DNA from: a virus | IMG/VR virus record: IMGVR_UViG_3300037961_003782 | Location: 1 to 23,327 of that record | Reading direction: 5' to 3' (one strand) | Length of the DNA stretch: 23,327 nt | In this document: piece by piece, positions 16,132-22,150 of the stretch | How the letters are laid out: each line of letters starts with the position of its first letter | Position numbering within the stretch: position 1 is the first letter of the stretch | Program-made: the position numbers and the translations under genes | The notes under the pieces: generated by a model | What the model was told of the DNA's origin: nothing | The model's database searches: none | The model's input: only the letters and a program-made list of their open reading frames with translations

Positions 16132-16939
16132 GGGGTTTATAGGTAACGCTTTAAAAAAGTCTCTACTTAAAAAAGCTACACAAGTAAGTTCTATAGAACA
16201 AAAGTATTGTGAGTACAAAGGTTACGAAACAACTTTGTTTAAAGCTGTAGAAGATTGTGATATCATATATCACGTTGGTGCTATATCAGACACAATGGAA
16301 AAAGATGTTAATAAAATGATGTACTACAATGTTGAGTTTAGTAAAGTCTTATTTGATTTAGCTAGTATCCTAAATAAAAAAGTAGTATATTCATCATCTG
16401 CAGCTTGTTATGGTACTGATGGTGTTCCAAGTAACTTATATGGTTGGAGTAAATATATAGCAGAAATATATGGTGTATCCACTGTAAAAGATTTTATAGC
16501 CTTACGTTACTTCAATGTTTATGGTAAGGGTGAATCACATAAAGGAAAAATGGCATCAGTTGCTTATCAGGCTATGAATATGGTGAGTGGAAATAAGGAT
16601 AAAGAATTATCAAGGTATGCACAAAAAGAAAAGTTTAGATTATTTCCAGGCAATCCAAAAAGAGATTTTGTTTACATTGATGATGTGGTATCAGCGAATG
16701 TAAGATGTTTGGATGATGTACCAGCTGGAGTTTACGATGTTGGTTTGGGAAAGAGTAATAGGTTTGAAACTGTGTTAAAAACATTAGGGATTGATTATTA
16801 CTATCACAATAAAGATATGATACCGAAAGGTTATCAGTTTGAAACAAAAGCGAATAAAAATAAATTTTTACCAAAGTGGAAACCTAAATTTACTTTGGAA
16901 AAAGGATTAATCGATTATAAAAATAAGTTAGGAGTCTAA
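16106..16939 (+). CDS. hldD: ADP-L-glycero-D-manno-heptose 6-epimerase-like protein (277 aa)
   Basis: I place the start at 16106, giving MRILLTGGEGFIG. A strong AGGAGGTG site (16097-16104) lies inside the preceding gene, and the Rossmann strand begins at once. An in-frame ATG at 16076 would add ten residues not expected in the family. HldD converts ADP-D-glycero- to ADP-L-glycero-D-manno-heptose with bound NADP. Seen here are the glycine-rich nucleotide loop (residues 6-13), 'SSSAACYG' (96-103), catalytic Tyr112-x3-Lys116, and HldD hallmarks 'RYFNVYGKGESHKGKMASVA', 'KRDFVYIDDVV' and 'PKGYQFETKANKNKF'. At 277 residues it is shorter than E. coli HldD (310). Overlapping the glycosyltransferase gene and following a TibC-like enzyme, it probably supplies the donor sugar. 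A related epimerase specificity remains possible. Confidence 0.8.
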   Translation: MRILLTGGEGFIGNALKKSLLKKATQVSSIEQKYCEYKGYETTLFKAVEDCDIIYHVGAISDTMEKDVNKMMYYNVEFSKVLFDLASILNKKVVYSSSAACYGTDGVPSNLYGWSKYIAEIYGVSTVKDFIALRYFNVYGKGESHKGKMASVAYQAMNMVSGNKDKELSRYAQKEKFRLFPGNPKRDFVYIDDVVSANVRCLDDVPAGVYDVGLGKSNRFETVLKTLGIDYYYHNKDMIPKGYQFETKANKNKFLPKWKPKFTLEKGLIDYKNKLGV

Positions 16940-16941
16940 TA

Positions 16942-17235
16942 ATGGCTGATAAAGAAAAAAAAGTAGACAACATAACGTTTACTGATGAGGAAGTAAATAC
17001 ACTAAAGCAAATTAGTGCAAACTATGTTAACTTACAACAAGTGTTTGGACAGATTGAAGTTCAGATGCTTTTACTTCAGAATCAAATGGAAGATTTAGAA
17101 GTTAGTAAGGAAAAAACTACTCAAGAATACAAAGATAATCAAGAAAATGAAAAGAAATTGATGGCTGAATTGGAAAAAAAGTATGGTGAGGGTAACTACG
17201 ATCCAAAAACAAATACTTTTACACCAAATTCTTAA
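16942..17235 (+). CDS. Small coiled-coil protein of unknown function (97 aa)
   Basis: The start is two bases after the epimerase stop, with an AGGAG site inside that gene's last codons. The protein is charged. A long helix with coiled-coil character spans residues ~15-80 (LKQISANYVNLQQVFGQIEV, then further heptads), followed by a short polar tail with 'YGEGNYDPKTNTFTPNS'. It has no membrane segment or signal peptide. It is the last gene before the sheath leader. It could be a virion or assembly accessory protein, but I do not recognise it. Coupling to the epimerase suggests co-expression with the sugar cassette, though this may be accidental. Confidence 0.6.
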   Translation: MADKEKKVDNITFTDEEVNTLKQISANYVNLQQVFGQIEVQMLLLQNQMEDLEVSKEKTTQEYKDNQENEKKLMAELEKKYGEGNYDPKTNTFTPNS

Positions 17236-17242
17236 AAAAACT

Positions 17243-17319
17243 CTATAAATAGTTGTGTTTACAAAATTTACATACTATTTATAGGTAGAATTTTAGTTTT
17301 TCTAAAAAAATTTGTAAAC
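17243..17319 (+). promoter_or_regulatory. Structured sheath leader with interlocked inverted repeats and two promoter-like octamers
   Basis: CTATAAATAG (17243-17252) is the exact reverse complement of CTATTTATAG (17275-17284). GTTTACAAA (17257-17265) is the exact reverse complement of TTTGTAAAC (17311-17319). The order A-B-A'-B' is that of a pseudoknot or of two exclusive hairpins. A third stem, TTTTAG/CTAAAA (17291-17296 and 17302-17307), lies between. The first repeat contains TATAAATA (17244-17251), the T4 late promoter octamer. The second contains TATTTATA (17276-17283), the octamer found before other genes here. The ribosome site TAGGAG follows at about 17331. This leader precedes what should be one of the most abundant proteins. 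Confidence 0.5.
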
Positions 17320-17343
17320 CTCACTCACATTAGGAGAAAATAA

Positions 17344-19995
17344 ATGGCTGAACGAATTGTTAGTCCAGGTGTGTTTACAAGGGAGCGAGACTTATCCTTT
17401 TTACCTACGGGTGTTCAAGGGATAGGGGCAGTAGTTGTCGGAGCTACTGAAACAGGTCCTGCATTCACACCAACGGTTGTAACTTCCGTAACAGAATTCA
17501 ATGAGTTATTCGGAGATAACACAGAATCAAATATTAATTACTATGTACCTTTAGCTGCTAGAGAATACTTTAATGGTGGAGCTACTTCACTTACTGTAGT
17601 TCGTACATTACACTTAGATGGATACACCTATGGTAGTGGTCAAGTAAACTACTTGATGGCATCAAGCTCAATAGCTTACGCAGGCACTTTAAAGGAAAGT
17701 ACAGGATCACTTTCTGCCGCTGCAGGATTAGCTGCAGTAGCTGGAGATATAGATAACTCTTTCACTTTATCAGGCTCAGCAGGTATCCCTCAGGTATTAG
17801 CAGTTCTTGCACCAGCAGAGGGAACACATAATGCTACCAATATAAGTGCTGTTGCATCAACACAATATAGTGCTAGTAAATTCTCATTCAGTATGGCTAA
17901 TGGTGCATTTACTGATAATGATAATAAACTATCTTTTAATACAGGTGGTGCTACAGGTGGATATAGTTACATAGAAGATTTCTTTTCTAAGAATCCAAGA
18001 GCTACTAAGAATGGTGATAATAGCACGGCGTACTATTACTTACATAGTCATTTCCAATCTTCATCTGCTCACAGACTTAATTTTGACGGAGTTGTATCTG
18101 GATCACATCAAATAGTAAACTTAACAGGTTCATTGAACTTTACAAGTGGTTCTACTGGATTCAGTAATACAGGACAAGCTAACACTTGGACTGGTAATAA
18201 AGAGTTTAGTGCAGCTAGAACACCATATATCCAATCACAATTAATAGGTGGTGGACGTTCTAACTTGTTTAGAGTTTACACTCAAGGACACGGTACTCAA
18301 ATGAATAAGAAGTACTTTGTTGGTATTAGTGATATTAAGCCTGCTAGTGAAATAGCAAACTCAGATTATGGTACATTCTCAATACAAATCTTTGCAGCAC
18401 CAAAGGATGAGATGGATGATGACAGAAAAGCTCCTACCGCTAATAAGCAATTAGTACAAACAATTTCAAATTGTTCTATGGATCCTCTTTCTTCAGACTT
18501 CGTTGCAAGAAAGGTTGGTGATAAGTTTTTCACAACCGATTCAGCTGGTAAAGTATCTGAGTATGGGCAATATCCGCTAACACAAAATTATGTTCGTATT
18601 GGTGATTATGATGATTTAATTAATGATAACGTTCCAAAAGCAGCAGTTCCAATGGGATTTGATGCATTGAACATTACAGTTACACCACCAAGTTTGCATA
18701 TGACTAAACCTCAAGGTGGAGTGATGAGCTCAAGTCTTGCAACTGTACCTACTGCTAGTTTCAATAGACAGCAGTTAAGTAAGAAAGACGGACAACTAAG
18801 TAAGAATCCTGAGTACTATGGATTTAACTTCCACGACAATGATAACTTACCTTACTTCGCACCAGTTCCTTACGGAACAAGTGGTGCTTCTACAGGTAAC
18901 AACGTTACTATGTCTCTTGAAGATATGCTTGGAAGTGCAGATGTTGGTACGGTACAAGATACAAGCACATTCGCAAACGCAAGTACTAAAATTACTTTAG
19001 GGAATTCACACATCTCACAAAGGAGATTTGCAGTACCTATGCAGTGGGGATTTGATGGAAACAATCCACATACAGCAGTAAATACTGGTGTGGATATAAC
19101 TGGTACTAACACATTTGGATTTAATATTTCAAGTACATCAGCAGCTGGATATACTGCATTTAAGAGAGCAGTTGACACGGTAGCTGATCCTGAAATAGTA
19201 GATTTCAATCTATTGTTAATGCCTGGTGTAAATCATAACCAACACTCAGCTATCACAAACTATGCTATATCAAAAGTAGAGGATAGAGCAGATGCATTCT
19301 TTATCCTAGACCCATCAGCATATGGTGATTCAATATCAACCACAAAGACTACAGTACAAAATCTTGATACTAACTACGCAGGTTGTTACTACCCGTGGGT
19401 TAGAATGCAAGGTAATATTGGAAGTCAAGTTTGGGTTCCACCATCAGTTGTAATCGCACACGCTATCGCTAATAATGATGCTGTAGCAAGTGAGTGGTTC
19501 GCACCTGCTGGATTGAACAGAGGTGGTTTGTCAATGGTGGCTTCGGCTGAAACAAAGTTGAGAGGTCCTGAAAGGGATGATTTGTACGACAATCGTATCA
19601 ATCCTATTGCACACTTTACTAACATAGGGTATGCAGTATTCGGACAGAAAACACTTCAATCTGCTACATCAGCTCTTGACAGAATTAACGTAAGAAGATT
19701 GTTAATCAACGTTAAGAAGTTTGTGGCATCAAGTTCAAGATACTTAGTATTCGAACAAAATGATTTGACTACAAGAAACAGATTCCTAAACATTGTGAAT
19801 CCATATCTTGAATCAATTCAGCAAGCAAGAGGATTAAGTGCATTTAAAGTTGTTATGGATGATACCAATAACACACCAGATGTAGTTGATAGAAATCAGC
19901 TTGTTGGACAAATACTATTACAACCTACGAGAACTGCAGAGTTCATCGTATTAGATTTTGTTGTATTACCTACTGGGGCAGCATTTCCTGAGTAA
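17344..19995 (+). CDS. gp18: Contractile tail sheath protein, gp18-like (883 aa)
   Basis: The start is supported by TAGGAGA 9 bases upstream. The N-terminus 'ERIVSPGVFTRERD' followed by 'IGAVVVGATETGPAFTPTVV' and 'FNELFGD' is typical of T4-like sheath proteins. The C-terminal part from ~residue 767 is the most conserved: 'GQKTLQSATSALDRINVRRL', 'VFEQND', 'IVNPYLESIQQARGL', 'DVVDRNQLVGQILLQPTRTA' and 'FIVLDFVVLPTG'. This region forms the inner ring that contacts the tube and neighbouring subunits. T4 gp18 has 659 residues, so ~220 extra residues are probably inserted in the middle (Ser/Thr/Gly-rich, ~100-350), where surface-exposed domains sit in this family. It polymerises around the tail tube and contracts on infection. 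A strong terminator follows. Confidence 0.93.
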   Translation: MAERIVSPGVFTRERDLSFLPTGVQGIGAVVVGATETGPAFTPTVVTSVTEFNELFGDNTESNINYYVPLAAREYFNGGATSLTVVRTLHLDGYTYGSGQVNYLMASSSIAYAGTLKESTGSLSAAAGLAAVAGDIDNSFTLSGSAGIPQVLAVLAPAEGTHNATNISAVASTQYSASKFSFSMANGAFTDNDNKLSFNTGGATGGYSYIEDFFSKNPRATKNGDNSTAYYYLHSHFQSSSAHRLNFDGVVSGSHQIVNLTGSLNFTSGSTGFSNTGQANTWTGNKEFSAARTPYIQSQLIGGGRSNLFRVYTQGHGTQMNKKYFVGISDIKPASEIANSDYGTFSIQIFAAPKDEMDDDRKAPTANKQLVQTISNCSMDPLSSDFVARKVGDKFFTTDSAGKVSEYGQYPLTQNYVRIGDYDDLINDNVPKAAVPMGFDALNITVTPPSLHMTKPQGGVMSSSLATVPTASFNRQQLSKKDGQLSKNPEYYGFNFHDNDNLPYFAPVPYGTSGASTGNNVTMSLEDMLGSADVGTVQDTSTFANASTKITLGNSHISQRRFAVPMQWGFDGNNPHTAVNTGVDITGTNTFGFNISSTSAAGYTAFKRAVDTVADPEIVDFNLLLMPGVNHNQHSAITNYAISKVEDRADAFFILDPSAYGDSISTTKTTVQNLDTNYAGCYYPWVRMQGNIGSQVWVPPSVVIAHAIANNDAVASEWFAPAGLNRGGLSMVASAETKLRGPERDDLYDNRINPIAHFTNIGYAVFGQKTLQSATSALDRINVRRLLINVKKFVASSSRYLVFEQNDLTTRNRFLNIVNPYLESIQQARGLSAFKVVMDDTNNTPDVVDRNQLVGQILLQPTRTAEFIVLDFVVLPTGAAFPE

Positions 19996-20023
19996 TAACT
20001 TAATCTAAATTAATGTGTGCAAG

Positions 20024-20048
20024 AAACCCCTTTAACGAGGGGTTTTTT
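20024..20048 (+). terminator. Rho-independent terminator after the sheath gene
   Basis: AAACCCCT (20024-20031) pairs with AGGGGTTT (20038-20045) around the loop TTAACG, giving an 8-bp perfect stem. It runs straight into a T-rich tail (TTTTTTGTTTTATTT). It lies 29 bases after the sheath stop. It should end or attenuate sheath transcription and separate it from the tube gene, which has its own promoter-like octamer. Confidence 0.85.
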
Positions 20049-20075
20049 GTTTTATTTACTATTTATTTTATGAGT

Positions 20076-20119
20076 GATAGTAAGATAGTAAAACTATGAA
20101 AAAACTATGAAAAACTATC
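20076..20119 (+). repeat. Short repeat cluster between sheath and tube genes
   Basis: GATAGT occurs at 20076-20081 and 20084-20089. ACTATG or ACTATC follows three times (about 20093, 20104 and 20114), spaced 10-11 bases, the last (ACTATC) being the exact complement of GATAGT. The ~10.5-base spacing places them on one face of the helix, as for a protein-binding site. It could also be low-complexity AT sequence. The rest of the 197-base gap holds the terminator and the tube promoter-like octamer; no gene is seen. Confidence 0.35.
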
Positions 20120-20153
20120 AAGGTACAAATAACTGAAATTGTTAGATAGCTTA

Positions 20154-20161
20154 TATTTATA
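20154..20161 (+). promoter_or_regulatory. Candidate late promoter TATTTATA before tail tube gene
   Basis: TATTTATAGATAGA lies 31 bases before the tube ATG and matches the site at 2931 over 13 bases (TATTTATAGATAG). It follows a strong terminator, so the tube gene needs a promoter here. This makes it the best-supported site of the series. Confidence 0.6.
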
Positions 20162-20192
20162 GATAGAAGTAAATATAATTTGGAGATAAGTA

Positions 20193-20681
20193 ATGCCAGA
20201 CGTTTTATCAGCACAAGAAATATTTTTTACAACCTTTGAACCAAAGGTTAAAAATAGGTATATATGGTACATTGACGGAGTACCATCTTTCTTAGTAAAA
20301 GCTGCAAGTCGTCCAAGTGTACAGTTTGAAACTATCACACTAGACCATATCAATGTAAAGAGATACCTAAAAGGTAAAGCAGCTTGGCAACCAATCGAGT
20401 TGACACTATACGATCCAATCGTTCCAAGTGGCGCTCAATCAGTTATCGAGTGGATTCGTTTGTCTCACGAATCTGTAACAGGTCGTGATGGATATGCAGA
20501 TTTTTATAAAAAAGATGTAACATTTAATATGTTAGGTCCAACAGGTGATATTGTTGAAGAGTGGCAATTAAAAGGCACTTACATATCACAAGCTAATTGG
20601 AATACTTTAGAATATCAATCAAATGAAGTTGCTGATATCACAATTCAGTTAACTTATGATTACGCAATACTTAACTTCTAA
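20193..20681 (+). CDS. gp19: Tail tube protein, gp19-like (162 aa)
   Basis: The start follows TTGGAGA. Length is almost the same as T4 gp19 (163 residues). Features fit the contractile-tail tube family: 'NRYIWYIDGVPSFLVKAASRPSVQFETI', 'HINVKRYLKGKAAWQPIELTLYDPI', 'VIEWIRLSHESVTGRDGYADFYKKDVTFNML' and the final 'ADITIQLTYDYAIL'. It stacks as hexameric rings to form the inner tube around which the sheath assembles and through which DNA passes. Its place directly after the sheath gene agrees with this. The only separating elements are a terminator and a new promoter-like site, which may set the ratio of sheath to tube. Confidence 0.93.
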   Translation: MPDVLSAQEIFFTTFEPKVKNRYIWYIDGVPSFLVKAASRPSVQFETITLDHINVKRYLKGKAAWQPIELTLYDPIVPSGAQSVIEWIRLSHESVTGRDGYADFYKKDVTFNMLGPTGDIVEEWQLKGTYISQANWNTLEYQSNEVADITIQLTYDYAILNF

Positions 20682-20693
20682 TAGGAGATAATA

Positions 20694-20849
20694 ATGAGTG
20701 AATGGCTAGCGGCAAATTGGGAATATGTTTTGGTAGCATTTTATGCAATCGAGAAGATTGTTAAACTTACACCAACAAAATATGATGACATCTTATTTGA
20801 TGCAGTTCTCAAGCCAATCAAAGAAAAAATGATGCCAGGAAAAAAATAA
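20694..20849 (+). CDS. Small membrane-associated protein (51 aa)
   Basis: A strong AGGAGA site precedes the ATG, 12 bases after the tube stop. The sequence begins MSEWLAANWEYVLVAFYAIE, giving one short hydrophobic helix (residues ~4-22), then 'KIVKLTPTKYDDILFDAVLK' and a basic tail (KEKMMPGKK). The 'E-K-I-V-K-L-T-P-T-K-x-D-D' pattern recalls small single-helix membrane proteins common in marine phages. They are sometimes thought holin-like, but I cannot assign a function. The membrane helix is short and contains polar ends, so insertion is likely but not certain. Confidence 0.65.
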   Translation: MSEWLAANWEYVLVAFYAIEKIVKLTPTKYDDILFDAVLKPIKEKMMPGKK

Positions 20850-20872
20850 GTTTTTTTCAAGAATAACGGTTA

Positions 20873-20880
20873 TACTTATA
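20873..20880 (+). promoter_or_regulatory. Weak candidate late promoter TACTTATA before gp26-like gene
   Basis: TACTTATA differs by one base from the TATTTATA octamer and lies 31 bases before the ATG at 20912, the same distance as for the tube gene. GGTTATA is repeated on either side (about 20868 and 20884). It is offered only because of its position and resemblance. Confidence 0.3.
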
Positions 20881-20911
20881 ATTGGTTATAATTTAAATCA
20901 AGGAATCGTTT

Positions 20912-21652
20912 ATGGCTAATAGTAGCTTCCCTACGGAATTTGTAGACTTACCATCTCAAGGGCATTTTTACGCAAAAGATAACCCATTGTCAAGTGGTAA
21001 GGTAGAGATAAAATATATGACGGCAAAAGAAGAGGATATTCTTACGTCAGTCAATCTAATCCAACAAGGTACAGTCTTAGATGTTTTGTTAAAAGAACTC
21101 ATCGTAGATAAAAGTATTGACTTAGATACAATGTTGTTAGGTGATAAGAACGCACTTTTTATTAGTGCAAGAATTTTAGCGTATGGTAATGATTATGAAT
21201 TTAGTGTTGGTAATGAAACAGGCAAAGTAGATTTATCACAAATAAAAGCTAAAAAAGTAGATTTTTCTAAATACAAAAAAAATGTAAATACTTTTGAGTA
21301 TGAGATTCCATCTGCTAAAAGAAAATTAACTTACAAATTGTTAACTCAAGCTGATGATTCAAAGATTCGTGAAGAAATAGAATCTCTTAAAAAAGTAGGA
21401 ATGAGTGTTGATAGAGAAGTTAGTACAAGACTTAAATACCTTATAACTTCAGTAGATGAAAAAACTGATAAAAGTTACATAAATAATTTCGTTGATAACG
21501 AATTCTTATCACGAGATACACTTGCTTTCAGAAAACATATAATTAATATGACACCTGATTTAGATATGGAAGTTGAAGCTGAAATGTCAAGTGGAGAAAG
21601 GAGAAAGATAACGGTCCCGATGACCGTTTCGTTTTTTTGGCCTCAAACCTGA
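20912..21652 (+). CDS. Baseplate hub/tail assembly protein, T4 gp26/gp51-like (246 aa)
   Basis: The start follows CAAGGA at good spacing. The N-terminus 'FPTEFVDLPSQGHFYAKDNP' and 'LSSGKVEIKYMTAKEEDILT' is characteristic of the T4-type baseplate protein family annotated gp26 in marine T4-like phages. These proteins act in tail or baseplate hub assembly; some may be chaperones and not virion parts. The middle is mixed alpha/beta with 'ALFISARILAYGNDYEF', and the C-terminus 'ITVPMTVSFFWPQT' ends just after a T7 run. Within that run a change of frame would replace the last four residues by a 65-residue extension (next entry). Its position between tube and tape measure is that of tail assembly chaperone genes in many phages. 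The exact T4 counterpart (26 or 51) is uncertain. Confidence 0.75.
   Translation: MANSSFPTEFVDLPSQGHFYAKDNPLSSGKVEIKYMTAKEEDILTSVNLIQQGTVLDVLLKELIVDKSIDLDTMLLGDKNALFISARILAYGNDYEFSVGNETGKVDLSQIKAKKVDFSKYKKNVNTFEYEIPSAKRKLTYKLLTQADDSKIREEIESLKKVGMSVDREVSTRLKYLITSVDEKTDKSYINNFVDNEFLSRDTLAFRKHIINMTPDLDMEVEAEMSSGERRKITVPMTVSFFWPQT
21610..21638 (+). promoter_or_regulatory. Hairpin and T7 run: candidate frameshift site
   Basis: AACGGTC (21610-21616) pairs perfectly with GACCGTT (21622-21628) around a 5-base loop. Three bases later comes a run of seven T (21632-21638), read as TTT TTT T in the gp26-like frame. Slipping +1 (or -2) keeps TTT-TTT pairing and enters the downstream frame. An AAGGAG sequence (21598-21603) lies upstream. 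An upstream hairpin is unusual for -1 sites but compatible with other shift types. Confidence 0.5.
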
Positions 21653-21836
21653 TGATTCGGTAAACATACACGAAGAAATATTTCAACTAATCTTTAACAC
21701 CAATGGCGGCTTTACATTTAGAGACTGCTATAATCTACCCACCTATCTAAGAAAATTCTATCTTAAAAGAACTATAAAAGAATATAATGATAGAAATGCT
21801 GAAATTGAAAAACAGCATAAACAGATTCAAAAGTAA
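21624..21836 (+). CDS. Start-less extension frame of gp26-like protein, probably made by frameshift
   Basis: This frame is open for 70 codons from just after a TGA at 21621 and ends at TAA 21834-21836. It contains no ATG, GTG or TTG before the part that looks conserved. The product would read 'FFGLKPDDSVNIHEEIFQLI', then 'GGFTFRDCYNLPTYLRKFYL' and a charged helical tail. Plausible amphipathic, Asp/Glu/Lys-rich composition and the 'GGF...LP-x-x-L-R-x-F-Y' pattern suggest real coding. If reached by a +1 slip at the T7 run it extends the gp26-like protein to about 307 residues (308 for -2). This mimics G/GT-type tail assembly chaperones. A sequencing error of one T would give the same picture. 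Confidence 0.6.
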   Translation, partial: PFRFFGLKPDDSVNIHEEIFQLIFNTNGGFTFRDCYNLPTYLRKFYLKRTIKEYNDRNAEIEKQHKQIQK

Positions 21837-21846
21837 TCTTTCTTAA

Positions 21847-21854
21847 TATTTATA
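21847..21854 (+). promoter_or_regulatory. Candidate late promoter TATTTATA before the 21879 gene
   Basis: AATATTTATATTAAAC lies 24 bases before the ATG at 21879, in a 42-base gap after the frameshift extension. It is an exact match to the octamer seen at 2931, 14587, 17276 and 20154. Confidence 0.5.
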
Positions 21855-21878
21855 TTAAACAAACCGAAAGATTATTCT

Positions 21879-22121
21879 ATGTCCAAAAAACAAATTTCAG
21901 AAGGTATTATTGATAAAGTTCTTGAGAAAATCTTTGGTAGTATTGCCAAAGGTGCTCAATCAGCTGCTATCGGTAAACTAAAGAAAGACAATCCAGATTT
22001 AGCCAAAGACATAGAATTTGTAGAGAAAAAACAGAAAGAAATCAGAAAGAAGATGATTAAAAAGTATGGTAACTACGCTGATTATGATAAAGCTGTTTTG
22101 AGTAAGTATGGCATAAAATAA
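21879..22121 (+). CDS. Small basic helical protein of unknown function (80 aa)
   Basis: The ribosome site is weak (GAAAG, about 9 bases before the ATG), the poorest of the window, so expression may be low or depend on a close 5' end. The protein starts MSKKQISEGIIDKVLEKIFG, has an Ala/Gly-rich helix (SIAKGAQSAAIGKLKK) and ends in a Lys-rich coiled-coil-like segment (FVEKKQKEIRKKMIKKYGNY) plus 'YDKAVLSKYGIK'. It has no membrane helix. It lies 29 bases before the tape measure gene and may be a tail accessory or assembly factor. I do not recognise the family. Confidence 0.6.
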   Translation: MSKKQISEGIIDKVLEKIFGSIAKGAQSAAIGKLKKDNPDLAKDIEFVEKKQKEIRKKMIKKYGNYADYDKAVLSKYGIK

Positions 22122-22150
22122 ATTAATTAGGTTTTATCTTGGAATAAATT

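Noticed and set aside
20839-20858. Terminator formed by A7 and T7 runs after the small membrane protein
   Set aside because: The stem is 8 bp of almost only A-T pairs with a single G-C and lacks a GC-rich core; it is too weak to call.
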